Assembly: GCF_050859025.1 (NCBI RefSeq)
Contig: NZ_CP138200.1
Coordinates: 4,464,001 to 4,528,000 of the forward strand
DNA length: 64,000 bases
From: Wukongibacter sp050859025
Lineage (GTDB): Bacteria > Bacillota > Clostridia > Peptostreptococcales > Caminicellaceae
Reading direction: 5' to 3'
Shown: one piece after another, positions 38,199 to 48,044 of the stretch
Numbering within the stretch: position 1 is the stretch's first letter
Layout of the letters: each line of letters opens with the position of its first letter
The notes under the pieces: generated by a model
What the model was told of the DNA's origin: nothing
Database searches by the model: none
The model's input: only the letters and a program-made list of their open reading frames with translations
Made by a program: the position numbers and the translations under genes

Positions 38199-39140
38199 TT
38201 AATGGTTATCTCTATTACTATTTAAATTGAAAACATCTATAGTCTCTTGTAAGTAATCATCTATTACATTTTGAACATTTGAATCCTTAAGTATGATTGA
38301 AATTTCAATTCTTCTATTTTTAGCTCTAGCTGAATCAGATGTTCCACTGGATATAGGTCTAAACTCTGAATAAGCACTGGCTACAAAATAACGACCATAT
38401 TTATTTTCTAAATCTTTATTTGATGACATAAGATAATCAACTACAGCTCTAGACCTGTCTGCAGATAATTTTCTATTGGATTCAGGAGAACCTACATCAT
38501 CTGTATGTCCTTGTATATTTATCGCATCAATATTCACCTTGATTCCTGAGTCATCTAAAACCCTCTCAAAAGCCTGAGCAAGTTGTTGCAATAGCTCTTT
38601 ACCTTCAGGTTTTAGCTTAGATGATCCAAAGTCGAAAACAAGACCTTCATTAATTACAATATTACCATTATCACTTATTAAAACCAGTTCCTCGCCCTGA
38701 TCATTTGTTTTGCCTAATTCCTTCTCAACTGAGCTCTTAACTTTTTTTAGTACATCTAATCTCAGTACGGCAATTCCTTGAAGCTTTGATCTAAGGTTTC
38801 CTAGTTCCTTATTACTTTCAGCAATGATTTGTCTCTGTTCTTCTATTTGTTCTTCTGACAGCTTTAAGGCTATTTCGCCTTCTTCAATTTCAGCCATAGT
38901 ATCCTCTAGCTCGTCTTCTAATAATCTTAACTGCCTCTTCTTTTCACTTATATCAGCCCTTGATTGAGATAACTGTTCTTTAGTTGCACTCCAATTTTTA
39001 CTAATAATAATATTTTGGATATATCCCAGCAACATTAAAAAGAACAAAATTAATGCTATAGTTGAAATCATATCTGTAAAAGCTGGCCAGAAATTTTCTG
39101 ATTCTGCATCCTTTTTAAAGTTCCTTCTACGAAGCTTCAT
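38199..39140 (-). CDS. OmpA/MotB-domain membrane protein (MotB/ZorB-like)
   Basis: 313 aa. One N-terminal membrane segment (residues about 18-45) with FWPAFTDMISTIALILFF, where the Asp is in the position of the ion-binding Asp of MotB and ZorB. Residues about 50-125 are a coiled coil. The C-terminal OmpA/MotB peptidoglycan-binding domain shows NIQGHTDDVGSPESNRKLSADRS and AKNRRIEISI. It follows the MotA-like gene with an 86-bp gap. With that partner it should form an ion-driven stator-like complex anchored to the wall. No flagellar, chemotaxis, ZorC, ZorD or ZorE gene is in the window. Confidence 0.87.
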   Translation of the reverse strand: MKLRRRNFKKDAESENFWPAFTDMISTIALILFFLMLLGYIQNIIISKNWSATKEQLSQSRADISEKKRQLRLLEDELEDTMAEIEEGEIALKLSEEQIEEQRQIIAESNKELGNLRSKLQGIAVLRLDVLKKVKSSVEKELGKTNDQGEELVLISDNGNIVINEGLVFDFGSSKLKPEGKELLQQLAQAFERVLDDSGIKVNIDAINIQGHTDDVGSPESNRKLSADRSRAVVDYLMSSNKDLENKYGRYFVASAYSEFRPISSGTSDSARAKNRRIEISIILKDSNVQNVIDDYLQETIDVFNLNSNRDNH

Positions 39141-39226
39141 AATCTTCCCCCTTTCATGTCTTGTGATTTAAATGGTACAAGTTTCAGATCTTATATGTTC
39201 TACTCCATAAGAAATATGAAAAGAGG

Positions 39227-40249
39227 CTATTTTTGAATTTTGTTAGCCAATTGATCCACTGATTCTGTTAGTTTCTCTATTTGCAAACCTACGGCAATTT
39301 CTTTAGTATTCTCTTTTAGATCCTCAGTAAAATCATTGAAGCTTATATTCATTCTTTGAATGTTTGTTTTTAAATGATGATTAAACTCTGAAAAATCACG
39401 GGTATTTTCGGCAAAAACATTGAGCGATTTATCAAACTTATCAACACTTTTAACTAGGGATTCTGAGAATTGTTCCATACCACTGGTTGCCGATGCAAGT
39501 TTAAAGCTTAAAACTTCGCTAATTTCTTTCATACTCTGTTCTAATTTTGTATTGAATTCTTTAAGACTTCCTACTAGCTCATTCTTTAATATAGCTTCAG
39601 TAGATTCTTCATCCTTTTCAATACCTTGAGCTAATGTATTATCAAGATATTCTTCCATCTCAACCATTACAGATTCCCTTACACCTTCAACTCCAAAGAA
39701 AATACTAATAATAGTTAGAAGAATTGAACTTGCAATACCAAACAATGATGTTACAAAGGCTACAGACATCCCCTTCACAGAGTTGATAAGCCCTCCGATT
39801 ACAGAATCCATACTATCCATAACGTCTATACCACCACTAGATGCCAATGTCTTAACTAATTCACCTATAGATAATGTTAAACCATAAAAGGTTCCTAAAA
39901 GACCTAGTACTATCATTAATGAAACTGCTTTCTTAACAAATTCTTCACCTAGATATAAAGATCTAAGCTTGTTGTTAAAATTCTTCTCAATAATAGCCTG
40001 AGTATTTATTTGATCAACTCTAGCTTTAGCAGCTAACTTATAATCCTCAACAATTTGATTTAAAACTGTATTTTCAAACATTGAGGCTTCCCTATTTTTA
40101 TCATCCTGTAATTCCCAAAGCATCTTAAAATATTTTTTACGAAGAACTAACGATACTACAGATGCCGCAATGAATATTGTAAGTATCACAGCTATTATTA
40201 TAATAGCTAATGGGTTTAACTTACTGAAAATATTACTTAGACTTGACAA
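39227..40249 (-). CDS. MotA/TolQ/ExbB proton-channel family protein with long cytoplasmic tail (MotA/ZorA-like)
   Basis: 340 aa from a TTG with GGGGGAATT upstream. Membrane segments lie near residues 12-33, 106-130 and 160-188; the core LGLLGTFYGLTLSIGEL and GGLINSVKGMSVAFVTSLFGIASSI is the MotA_ExbB signature. Residues about 205-340 are a predicted helical tail. It precedes the MotB-like gene and forms a channel pair with it. The tail is far shorter than in typical ZorA proteins, so a Zorya anti-phage role is not supported without the effector genes. Confidence 0.87.
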   Translation of the reverse strand: MSSLSNIFSKLNPLAIIIIAVILTIFIAASVVSLVLRKKYFKMLWELQDDKNREASMFENTVLNQIVEDYKLAAKARVDQINTQAIIEKNFNNKLRSLYLGEEFVKKAVSLMIVLGLLGTFYGLTLSIGELVKTLASSGGIDVMDSMDSVIGGLINSVKGMSVAFVTSLFGIASSILLTIISIFFGVEGVRESVMVEMEEYLDNTLAQGIEKDEESTEAILKNELVGSLKEFNTKLEQSMKEISEVLSFKLASATSGMEQFSESLVKSVDKFDKSLNVFAENTRDFSEFNHHLKTNIQRMNISFNDFTEDLKENTKEIAVGLQIEKLTESVDQLANKIQK

Positions 40250-40974
40250 TGTAAATTCCCCCTTCTATTTCTTTCTTGATATTTTTTTCATATTTCTTCA
40301 AGCCTTAACTACCTAAATAAGTGGATTTTGCCTTCAGTACTCATAAGTCAATTGTATCACTTTACAAGGGGTGTAGCAATTTGTATAATTATCCTGTTTT
40401 TTGTCGTATCCTTTGATTTATCTTTGTTCTTACTCTTTCGTATTAACAAATATTAAATTTTTATTAATAGAATCTTACATATTATTGTCAATGACCACCT
40501 CCACCAACAGATTGTATGTATAGTATCCTACATGGAATTAGACATCAAATAATATCTTTTTGTTCCAAGTTTCATGAAAAAAATTATATATGAATCATTG
40601 ATGAAAAGTTTGAAAAAATACAGTAATCTTTTAAATTTTTCATGAGTAATGATTTTTACACATAGAAAAGCCATAAATTGCTCAATTTACAACTTACGGC
40701 TTTATATATAGCTAATTCTTCAATTTTAATTCACGACTTGCTTTAGGTAATCTTTTACTTAGTCATTGTCAACTATCTAAAACATTGATGGCCTTAATAT
40801 CATTAATTATGGTATTAGTCATTTCTTCCTATCAGCACTTCATTTATCTTACTATAATATTATAAATCAAATGGATACTTCCTAGTCATGTAAATTAAGT
40901 TCTCAAAAGCTCAATATTGACCTTTAAAAATACATATTTTAAAAATTTGTTTTTCAAATCTCCAATTTAGATTA
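40250..40974. other. Gene-free AT-rich region with one terminator-like hairpin
   Basis: No ORF is supported. At 40667-40703 AAAGCC and GGCTTT flank further paired bases (TAA/TTA), giving a hairpin followed by T/A-rich sequence on the plus strand. Otherwise nothing is recognised. Confidence 0.5.
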
Positions 40975-41220
40975 TTAAGTAAAAGAAAAAAATACAGATA
41001 TCAAACCCATAGAAGAAATAGTTGGGTGTATCTCGGTAAAATAATCAAATCCAATAATCATAATAAGAAAAACTATAATTAAGTTTATATTATCATTTTT
41101 ATGTTTTACCTTCTCATGTAATATATTCTTGAAGCCTGTTTTTTCATTTAAAAGATATAAGAAAAAGCACAAAATTGCCTCTATATACACACTTAATAAT
41201 CTCAATTTATAAACCCTCAT
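40975..41220 (-). CDS. Possible small membrane protein, uncertain
   Basis: 81 codons with two hydrophobic segments (about residues 8-25 and 46-62). There is no good ribosome binding site before the ATG, and the region around it is gene-poor, so it may be a chance frame or the remnant of a longer gene. No family recognised. Confidence 0.3.
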   Translation of the reverse strand: MRVYKLRLLSVYIEAILCFFLYLLNEKTGFKNILHEKVKHKNDNINLIIVFLIMIIGFDYFTEIHPTISSMGLISVFFSFT

Positions 41221-41666
41221 GTTAATTTGTAAATCTAATTACGTTATACATAAATTCAATTGTAATAAATTACGACTCCACTTAGATTTTATTTTGAATT
41301 TATAATCTAACAAATACCTATAGTTTGGCATAGATTTCGCCTTTATAAAATAATCTTACGCATGCTATAAACCATAGAAAACATAGATTCTTTTACATAC
41401 GTATTTTTCTCCATTTCCTCACCTGACACTGTTTTAGAAAAATCAAGTTCTTTCAAAGAAAATCTTTTCATTCAAATTCGGAGTATTTTGAAACTAAATT
41501 CTGTTATTGATTAATAAAAATCCTAAGTTCTAACTGTAAACTAAATATACTAGAAATGTAATACTCAAATAAACCTATTTAATAAATATAATCTTTACCA
41601 TTACCCATTTTCTAATCTAATGTTATCAATTCAACGAAATATGAATACTATTTCTTTAATTCTTTT

Positions 41667-42248
41667 CTAATTGTTCAATTTTTTCAAATAATAGTTTCTT
41701 TTTATTATATATTCTTCTGCGTCCTCCATATACTCATCTGAATCTTTTTTATACTTTTCATAATATTTTAAATATCTGTCAGCATCTTCTCCATCTTGAA
41801 TAGCTTTTTGCATATACTTAGTACTTCTATTTAAGTATTTTATTCCTTTAGATGCATTATATATTATTACAGCACTAGCACCAATTTTTAGAGCTTTTAT
41901 ATCTTTAAGATATTTTTCAAGATTTCTTAAGCCAGCTTTAGATACAGTAACTGATGTTGCAATAGTGAATCCTAAATTTTCCATATACGGAACAGCTTTT
42001 TCATAAGCTGATTTAGCGTCCTTTTCATTTTTTTTGAAGCTTTTTACCTTATCTTCAGATTTTTCTTTATATCCTTTAGCTTTTTTTAGTGCCTTCTCTG
42101 CTTTTTCTATAGCTTCTTCTGCTTTCTCTTTATACTCTTGAGCCTTTCTCTTATAATAATCATCATTACCTGCAAAAGCTGTCAATGATGTTGATATGCA
42201 TAAAACAAACACTAATAATAAACAAATATACTTTTTACTTATACTCAT
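41667..42248 (-). CDS. Secreted coiled-coil protein of unknown function
   Basis: 193 aa. A clear signal peptide (residues 1-26, ending SLTAFAG) precedes a highly charged Lys/Glu-rich helix (residues about 31-85: EKAEEAIEKAEKALKKAKGY). Residues 95-140 are more hydrophobic, possibly a helical hairpin, and the end is again a charged helix. No cysteine in the mature part. The ATG follows AGAGAGGAAG. It is isolated in an AT-rich gene-poor area, so it may be a recent acquisition or lineage-specific gene. Confidence 0.65.
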   Translation of the reverse strand: MSISKKYICLLLVFVLCISTSLTAFAGNDDYYKRKAQEYKEKAEEAIEKAEKALKKAKGYKEKSEDKVKSFKKNEKDAKSAYEKAVPYMENLGFTIATSVTVSKAGLRNLEKYLKDIKALKIGASAVIIYNASKGIKYLNRSTKYMQKAIQDGEDADRYLKYYEKYKKDSDEYMEDAEEYIIKRNYYLKKLNN

Positions 42249-44531
42249 AATAGTCTTCCTCTCTTTCTATTTTTCCATATTTCGCTGAATTCATAACATA
42301 AAGAATAGAACATATTTAGTAGAAACTATTGAAACCAATTTCCAAGTTATCTAATTGATAAAATCTTTTAAAAGAAAGTAATTAATACGCTAAGAAAAAT
42401 TTATTACTATGACATATTGAAATGAAACTATTACAAATAATCCTTTAGTAATATTCTCTGCTAAAGCTAGTGAAAAAAGCTTGAGAATTTTGAAACTGAT
42501 ATTTAGAAAATCTTGAAACTAAAGATTCTAATACAAAAGCAAAACTGGAAATAATTGTTACGAAATTAACATATTTAAATAGTTTTTTTATTTCTATATA
42601 ATTTTCAAAGAACTATAGTCGCTTATACTGCTAAAATATTACCTCAATACTTTATCTAAGGTTATATACACATATAGTTAACTCCCCAGAATTTATAATG
42701 CTAATATATAGTCTTGCTGAAAAAAACTCTCTATATGGGGTGTTGTCACTAGAATATACACAGAATTATACAACATGCGAGTTATAAATCTTTCTTTATT
42801 AAAATATGATGCTTTTTAGCTTTATAATTAGAAAAATCATTTAATACCAAGCCTTTTACATTTTTTTCTTATAGATACCAAAGCTTATGCAAATTTTACA
42901 GAGCTAAATTTCTATAAACATAGCAGTGATAGTATAATCCGATAACAAATTTCAAATCTACGCTTTTGGAAGATTAATTTATATTGAAATAAATATTTAT
43001 TCCCCAATTGTTTTACTGAGTTTTTTATACGCTAATCCTAAGTCAGACATATCTTAGAAAAATTCTTAGATTATAATCAGTATTTCTAGAATTCAGATAC
43101 CTGATTATTCTCTTTCTAAGAAGATGTCATTCTATTTTGGTAAAGTTATGGAAGCTATTGAAAATCTGAAACTTGTTTTTTTAGGTCTACTGCCTTTTTA
43201 TATGAAATTTTTGTATAGTTCAATTAGTAACCTGTATATAATTAGATAAAAACAATCTAATCTATAAATTAACAATTTTCTTAAGCTAATAGTTCTTCTT
43301 CGTGAAATTGTATATTTTTTTATTTTCTATAAAATAATCCAATATATTGAATATTTTTACATTATATAGCATATTTTTTTCTATGTCAATCCATAAATTT
43401 TATAATTAGGTACATTTGGTTATTAATTCAATTTTCACGTCTCTAAATCCTGAACATACCAATCATAAACAGATGTAAGCGTATAAGCTCTTTGTGTATA
43501 GCATACCTTTTTTACGTTACTTTTTTAAGTTTCTAATGAAGGAAAATAATATAATACAAGATATGTATGTACATCTTAAAAATGACTACTATGAATAGTT
43601 ATTTTTCTTTATAAAGAGTTATGTAAGAAATTTTAATTACTACTAAAAATCTTTGAGAGTGCCTAAAAATATCGAAATCTACTATAAGCAATTTTTTTAA
43701 GAAAGTTCTACTCTACAATGGCAATGAATGGAGTTTACGCTACAAAAAAATTGAAGTATTTAAAACAAATGTTATGGTATGTTTTAACTCATATTTTCTT
43801 GGAAAATGTTTAGATATTATAAAAAAAGCAATACGATATTATTTATCTAAAATAAATAAAAAGCTATTCGTGAAGCTAAAAAATTCAGATGTTGATTAAA
43901 AAAACATCCCAAAATTAAATAATAAGGAAAGAACCGTCTTACAAGAATTGAAGTTTACAAGCTTATATTAAAGAGTGTTATTGCAAAGATAAAAATGAAG
44001 CATTGAATAAGTATAATGATTGGAGATAAAGAAGTATCGAAAAGTTATTAAAACTGTTGGGTCTTGAAAAATAGTTATATTTAACTACTAAGACTATAAT
44101 GTTACAAATGTTTTTGTAGGAGATTTTAACATTGAAATTTGATTTATTGAGAAAAAGGATCCTAGATATATTTTGAGGTTCTTAGATCCAAAATTATATT
44201 TTTCATTAATCATAACGCTCATCTTCCTGAGTACGGTAAAGAATGATTATTTAATGTACCAGAAATATCAAAAAAATAAAATCATAAATCTCTTAAAGAA
44301 TTTATGAAAAATATTTTTAATTGAATTTTGATTTAAACCTTATTTAGATTTTCAATATCCTTTGCTAATAGGCATAAAGCATCAAATGAAGAGATTCTAT
44401 AATATCTCCTTCATTTTTTGTTCTGTAATTTATTTAAACTATCACAGACTTAGAAGAATCTTTTTTAAGAATTTGCTTTTAGTTGCTACTTCAAACTACT
44501 AGACAATTATACAGTTTCTATTTCGTCATCC
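42249..44531. other. 2.3-kb gene-poor, AT-rich region, apparently decayed
   Basis: No frame with a ribosome binding site and reasonable length is visible on either strand. Stops are dense in all frames. TTTTGAAACT-like words recur (41487, 42493, 42513). A stretch near 43920-44070 looks like a shredded transposase. Nothing else recognised. Confidence 0.6.
43790..44070 (+). pseudogene. Possible shredded transposase remnant (ISL3-like)
   Basis: Fragments in more than one frame read KERTVLQELKFTSLY and then, after a shift, KECYCKDKNEALNKYNDWR. The order and spacing recall the C-terminal part of ISL3-family transposases, where an ExxxLxELxxxNxxLxxxY helix precedes a CKDKxEAxxxxxxW segment. Several stops and shifts make it non-functional. 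The assignment is tentative. Confidence 0.35.
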
Positions 44532-44729
44532 TTAACCTCCAGCAAAAACATGGATAGCCTTTACATCATCTCCATCATTAATTATAGTATCAGTCCACGC
44601 TTCCTTTTTTATTAATACTCCATTTACTCTTACTATAATCTTAGAAAATGTATATCTTTTCTTTTCTAGAAGCTTTTCTATAGTCATTCCTTCTTCCCAT
44701 TTAAAATCTCTTCCATTGACCTTTATCAT
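44532..44729 (-). CDS. ThiS/MoaD-like sulfur carrier protein
   Basis: 65 aa from the ATG at 44729, preceded by GGAGG; a longer frame to 44795 lacks such a site. A beta-grasp protein ending in the Gly-Gly (FAGG) that is adenylated and thiocarboxylated in this family. It follows the aldehyde ferredoxin oxidoreductase gene by about 115 bp on the same strand. MoaD/ThiS-like genes are often linked to AOR genes, where they may serve pterin cofactor sulfuration; that role is inferred from context. No thiazole synthesis gene is nearby. Confidence 0.85.
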   Translation of the reverse strand: MIKVNGRDFKWEEGMTIEKLLEKKRYTFSKIIVRVNGVLIKKEAWTDTIINDGDDVKAIHVFAGG

Positions 44730-44845
44730 AATAAAAGACCTCCATATATAAGGTTTACAAGAAGTAACACATAAGTAAGGGACACCCTGACACACTGAAA
44801 AGATCGTGTATCAGATGTATCGGCCCCCTATGTTATATTTTCCTT

Positions 44846-47029
44846 TTAGCAGCAAACTTCTGCTTCAATATGAGGCTTAATCACCTCAACCACCTCTGGT
44901 AAATCCATACCGATCTCCCTTAGATGTTCAATAGTAGGTACTCCTCCAATTGTCCATCCTCTTCTCTTGTATACTGCATCTATCAACTTTTCATATTGTT
45001 CTTCTCTATAGGCTCTTAGAACCTTCATCTTTTCCTCTGTTGTCTTACCTTTTGGGTCAAAATCTGTTAATTCTTTAAGCTGATCATCGTATCTTTCCAT
45101 TCTTGATTCATATTCTTCTACTGTTACTGGACCCATTGCCCTATATGGTATTGCATCGTTTGCCCTAAGTCCCTTACCCATTCTTATGTTGAATATTCTT
45201 TGGAAATTATATACTCTTTCTGATTCCTTTATTAGTATCTCCTTATCTATCCTCTTTCCCGTTACTCCATTACATATGTCTACGTAGTTTTGTATATGCT
45301 CAGGTATTTTTGCCGGTTCATCAGTTTCAGCATTGTCCTCTGGCGATATATCATTCCACGGCAGCTTGCATAATCCATATAGCCCAAACCATGTTCTAAA
45401 CATCGGATACCAATGCAAAGCTTCAGCCTTTTCTGCAAAGGTTGGTATCTGATTATTTACCATATCTATAAATATCAGCCATGCTTCATCATGCTGTGGT
45501 CCTTTGTTTGTTAATCCATAGCCTCCCTGCTGTGCTAGGGATTCCTTCGGCATGTATTCCGAAAACTCTAATCCCTTTTGCTCCATCCCTATATCATTTA
45601 TGAAGCCTGGGTCTGCTCCATATTCTTCTATGAATATTTTCTTCATTCTATGAACACCCTGTCCTGCTATCAATCCAAAGCCTTCTCCCCTTGCCATCTG
45701 ATGAATTAACTCTAAGGCCGCGTCTTTGTTTCCAAAGTTTAGTTCTAGTCCCCCTGTTATTTCCTTATTAATTATACCATTTTCATAGCATTCCATAACA
45801 AAGGCCGTTAGAGTTCCAAAGGATATTGTATCTATTGCATATGTATCACAATAAAAATTAAGCTCTAGTATTGCTTCTGGATCAAATATTCCACAGTTTG
45901 GTCCTAGTCCTGCCGCATTTTCGTATTCTGGTCCGTCTATTGTTACTTTATCTCCCTTGTACGGACCTGTTTTTAGTTCGAAGTTGTCAGCTGCCTTTGC
46001 ACAGGATAGCGAACAGCCATACCAACACCCATCGGGCATGTTCTGGGTTACATACTTCTCTATGAATACCGTTGATGCTATTTTATGGGTGTCGGGATGG
46101 GCACCAAATTTGAAATTATGGGTTGGAAGAAGATCGTATTCATCCATTACTTCTATGATATTTGCTGTACCAATTTTTCTCATTCCATTTTGAACATCGT
46201 CGAGTCTACATATTTCTTTGTGGAGCTTAATTCCTGCTCTATTTATTATGCTTTGATCTGCAGGATTGTTTAGATTACCCTTTGTTCCCTGATATTTTAT
46301 TACTACAGCCTTTATCTTTTTGTCTCTAAATACTGTACCTATTCCGCCTCTTCCGGCTTGCTTTAGCCTTGTTACCCTTCTTCGCAGATCATAAAAGGTA
46401 AAGTTAAGTAGTCCAAGTCTTGTATGCTCCGCCGCTGTCCCCGATGTTATTACGGATATATTACGCTTATCCTTTTCTGTGTTCGCATACATCTCTGTAA
46501 GCAGCTCTCCTAATATATGTCCATCCACTGGCTCAAGGGGTGCTTCTTCTATTCTAACAATTCCTTCATTCCCATCTATATACACTATTACATCCTTCTC
46601 CGCTTTACCTTGTATCTCTAGGGCGTCCCATCCTGAGAACTTTAGATATGGTCCAAAATATCCTCCTACGTTACTGTCCATAGGTGTATCGGTTAGGGGT
46701 GATAATGAACATACTAGAGATTTTCCTGCTCCAGGATACTGAGTTATTCCACAGATTGGTCCACCGGCTATTACTATTTCATTTTCTGGATCGTTCCACT
46801 TGGTCTTAGGTGTAACCGCATTCCATAGATACCACATTCCAAATCCCTTTCCTCCTATGAATTTATCCTTCATCATTTGGGTTACTGACTTTGAACCTAT
46901 TTTATTATCGGATATATTTATATATAGGGTTCTGTTTGTATATCCCTTATCTATTGTTCCAAGCTCATATTTATACTCTACTAGCAATCTATGTGCTTCC
47001 TTCATTGCCTTTACATCCATCCTTCTCAT
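44846..47029 (-). CDS. aor: Aldehyde ferredoxin oxidoreductase family tungsten enzyme
   Basis: 727 aa from ATG 47029, 11 bp after the stop of the ferredoxin gene and preceded by AGGAGAAAGG. AOR enzymes oxidise aldehydes to acids with ferredoxin, using tungsten bis-pterin and one [4Fe-4S] cluster. Seen: DKFIGGKGFGMWYLW at the start, RRVTRLKQAGRGGIGTVF, cluster ligands DGCWYGCSLSC with a fourth Cys in LYGLCKLPWND, and DGPEYENAAGLGPNCG. It is longer than Pyrococcus AOR (about 605 aa), with a charged C-terminal extension. The operon (ferredoxin, AOR, ThiS-like) follows a near-consensus sigma-54 promoter. The aldehyde substrate is unknown; aldehydes from amino acid fermentation are plausible. Confidence 0.92.
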   Translation of the reverse strand: MRRMDVKAMKEAHRLLVEYKYELGTIDKGYTNRTLYINISDNKIGSKSVTQMMKDKFIGGKGFGMWYLWNAVTPKTKWNDPENEIVIAGGPICGITQYPGAGKSLVCSLSPLTDTPMDSNVGGYFGPYLKFSGWDALEIQGKAEKDVIVYIDGNEGIVRIEEAPLEPVDGHILGELLTEMYANTEKDKRNISVITSGTAAEHTRLGLLNFTFYDLRRRVTRLKQAGRGGIGTVFRDKKIKAVVIKYQGTKGNLNNPADQSIINRAGIKLHKEICRLDDVQNGMRKIGTANIIEVMDEYDLLPTHNFKFGAHPDTHKIASTVFIEKYVTQNMPDGCWYGCSLSCAKAADNFELKTGPYKGDKVTIDGPEYENAAGLGPNCGIFDPEAILELNFYCDTYAIDTISFGTLTAFVMECYENGIINKEITGGLELNFGNKDAALELIHQMARGEGFGLIAGQGVHRMKKIFIEEYGADPGFINDIGMEQKGLEFSEYMPKESLAQQGGYGLTNKGPQHDEAWLIFIDMVNNQIPTFAEKAEALHWYPMFRTWFGLYGLCKLPWNDISPEDNAETDEPAKIPEHIQNYVDICNGVTGKRIDKEILIKESERVYNFQRIFNIRMGKGLRANDAIPYRAMGPVTVEEYESRMERYDDQLKELTDFDPKGKTTEEKMKVLRAYREEQYEKLIDAVYKRRGWTIGGVPTIEHLREIGMDLPEVVEVIKPHIEAEVCC

Positions 47030-47039
47030 CCCCTTTCTC

Positions 47040-47453
47040 CTATTCTTCCTTTGCGGTGGCAATCATTTCCTTGGTGTCTACTTCTATGTTTTCTAGCTTT
47101 ATTGCACCTGTAGGACACTGCTTTGCACATAGTCCACATGCGATACACTTAAATGGCTCGATAAGTTCATCATGCATCATCATTGCTTCCTCTGGACAGA
47201 AGCCTACACACATAAAACAGCCTACGCAATCCTTTTTGTCTATCCTTACTATCCCTCTTTTATCCCTTGTTATTGTCTCTGTCGGGCATATGTCTATACA
47301 TACTCCACACTGACTACAGACTCTTATCTTCTTGTCTTCTATCTTTATAGATGACTTTTCTCTATTATTTTCCTTAAAATATGCTTTTGAACAGACCTGC
47401 TCACATACTCCACACCCTATACATAATTGTTGATTTTTTGTTAGTACTTTCAT
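47040..47453 (-). CDS. Polyferredoxin with four [4Fe-4S] motifs, electron partner of AOR
   Basis: 137 aa with four CxxCxxCxxxC motifs: CIGCGVCEQVC, CSQCGVCIDIC, CVGCFMCVGFC and CIACGLCAKQC. It probably transfers electrons from the adjacent tungsten enzyme to ferredoxin or other carriers. It is the first gene of the operon, about 97 bp downstream of the sigma-54 promoter at 47550-47565. No signal peptide, so cytoplasmic. Confidence 0.92.
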   Translation of the reverse strand: MKVLTKNQQLCIGCGVCEQVCSKAYFKENNREKSSIKIEDKKIRVCSQCGVCIDICPTETITRDKRGIVRIDKKDCVGCFMCVGFCPEEAMMMHDELIEPFKCIACGLCAKQCPTGAIKLENIEVDTKEMIATAKEE

Positions 47454-47549
47454 TTTTTCACCTCCTGATTTTTCAAAAAGTTTCTTCTAAGAATAAATAA
47501 AATTTAATAATTTCCCTTAATGATTACACTAATCCACATTTGATATTGT

Positions 47550-47565
47550 TGCAATTTACATGCCA
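47550..47565 (-). promoter_or_regulatory. Sigma-54 (-24/-12) promoter of the ferredoxin-AOR operon
   Basis: The minus strand reads TTGGCATGTAAATTGCAA: TGGCAT, five bases, TTGCA, with exactly 10 bp between the invariant GG and GC. This is close to the consensus TGGCAC-N5-TTGC. It lies about 97 bp before the ferredoxin start. Upstream activator sites are not clear; a loose CGTC/GACG pair occurs near 47686-47706, and TCGTCCCATAT (47722-47732) recurs near the other sigma-54 promoter. Confidence 0.85.
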
Positions 47566-47831
47566 ATTTCTCACTTTCTATAAATAGCAATATTTCCTTT
47601 ATGATACCATTGAATTTACCTATCTATTTGATATAGGAGACTTCTTATATAAACTTACATACTCACAGCTTGTATATGATTACGTCGAAATCCACTTTTT
47701 GAGACGCTTATATAATTTACTTCGTCCCATATTTTTGACAAGTAATTTCCCATATCTTTACTCTGAAGCTAATTTTTCAAAGCACATATATATTCTAAAA
47801 TAATGTCATAGAAAGTATTACAATTTATAGA

Positions 47832-47866
47832 AATCCCGCTTCTATGAATATAAGCGGGATTTTTTA
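47832..47866 (+). terminator. Strong intrinsic terminator-like hairpin in the gap between the dehydrogenase and AOR operons
   Basis: AATCCCGCTT and AAGCGGGATT form a perfect 10-bp stem with a 10-base loop, followed by T5 on the plus strand. On the minus strand it lies about 180 bp after the dehydrogenase operon and has a weaker U-run, so it may work in both directions. The rest of 47454-48044 holds the sigma-54 promoter and no gene. Confidence 0.7.
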
Positions 47867-48044
47867 TGGTTTCACATTTAACTTATCCTTCAGTTTTAGC
47901 TTAGATATCTTCCGAACAAGATACTAACTTAACCTGTTGTTCTAGTTCTATGAGCAGAGAATATTAATATCCCTTAAGCACTTGAATTCTTGTATTTCTA
48001 TTTTACTAGCTAGACAAATTAACTTATTATCTAATCTAGATTGA

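Noticed and set aside
38199..40249. Zorya anti-phage defence system (ZorAB)
   Set aside because: The two channel genes look ZorAB-like, but no ZorC, ZorD or ZorE-type gene lies beside them and the ZorA-like tail is short. Kept only as an orphan MotAB-like pair.
44150..44330. Possible short membrane peptide on the plus strand
   Set aside because: About 50 open codons with a hydrophobic stretch, but no start codon with a ribosome binding site; it sits in decayed DNA.
40250..44531. CRISPR array or tandem repeat array
   Set aside because: Short words such as TTTTGAAACT recur, but not at regular spacing or with constant flanks.
46800..47313. Plus-strand ORFs of 98-140 codons opposite the AOR and ferredoxin genes
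   Set aside because: They are shadows of two well-supported genes on the minus strand and have no ribosome binding sites.
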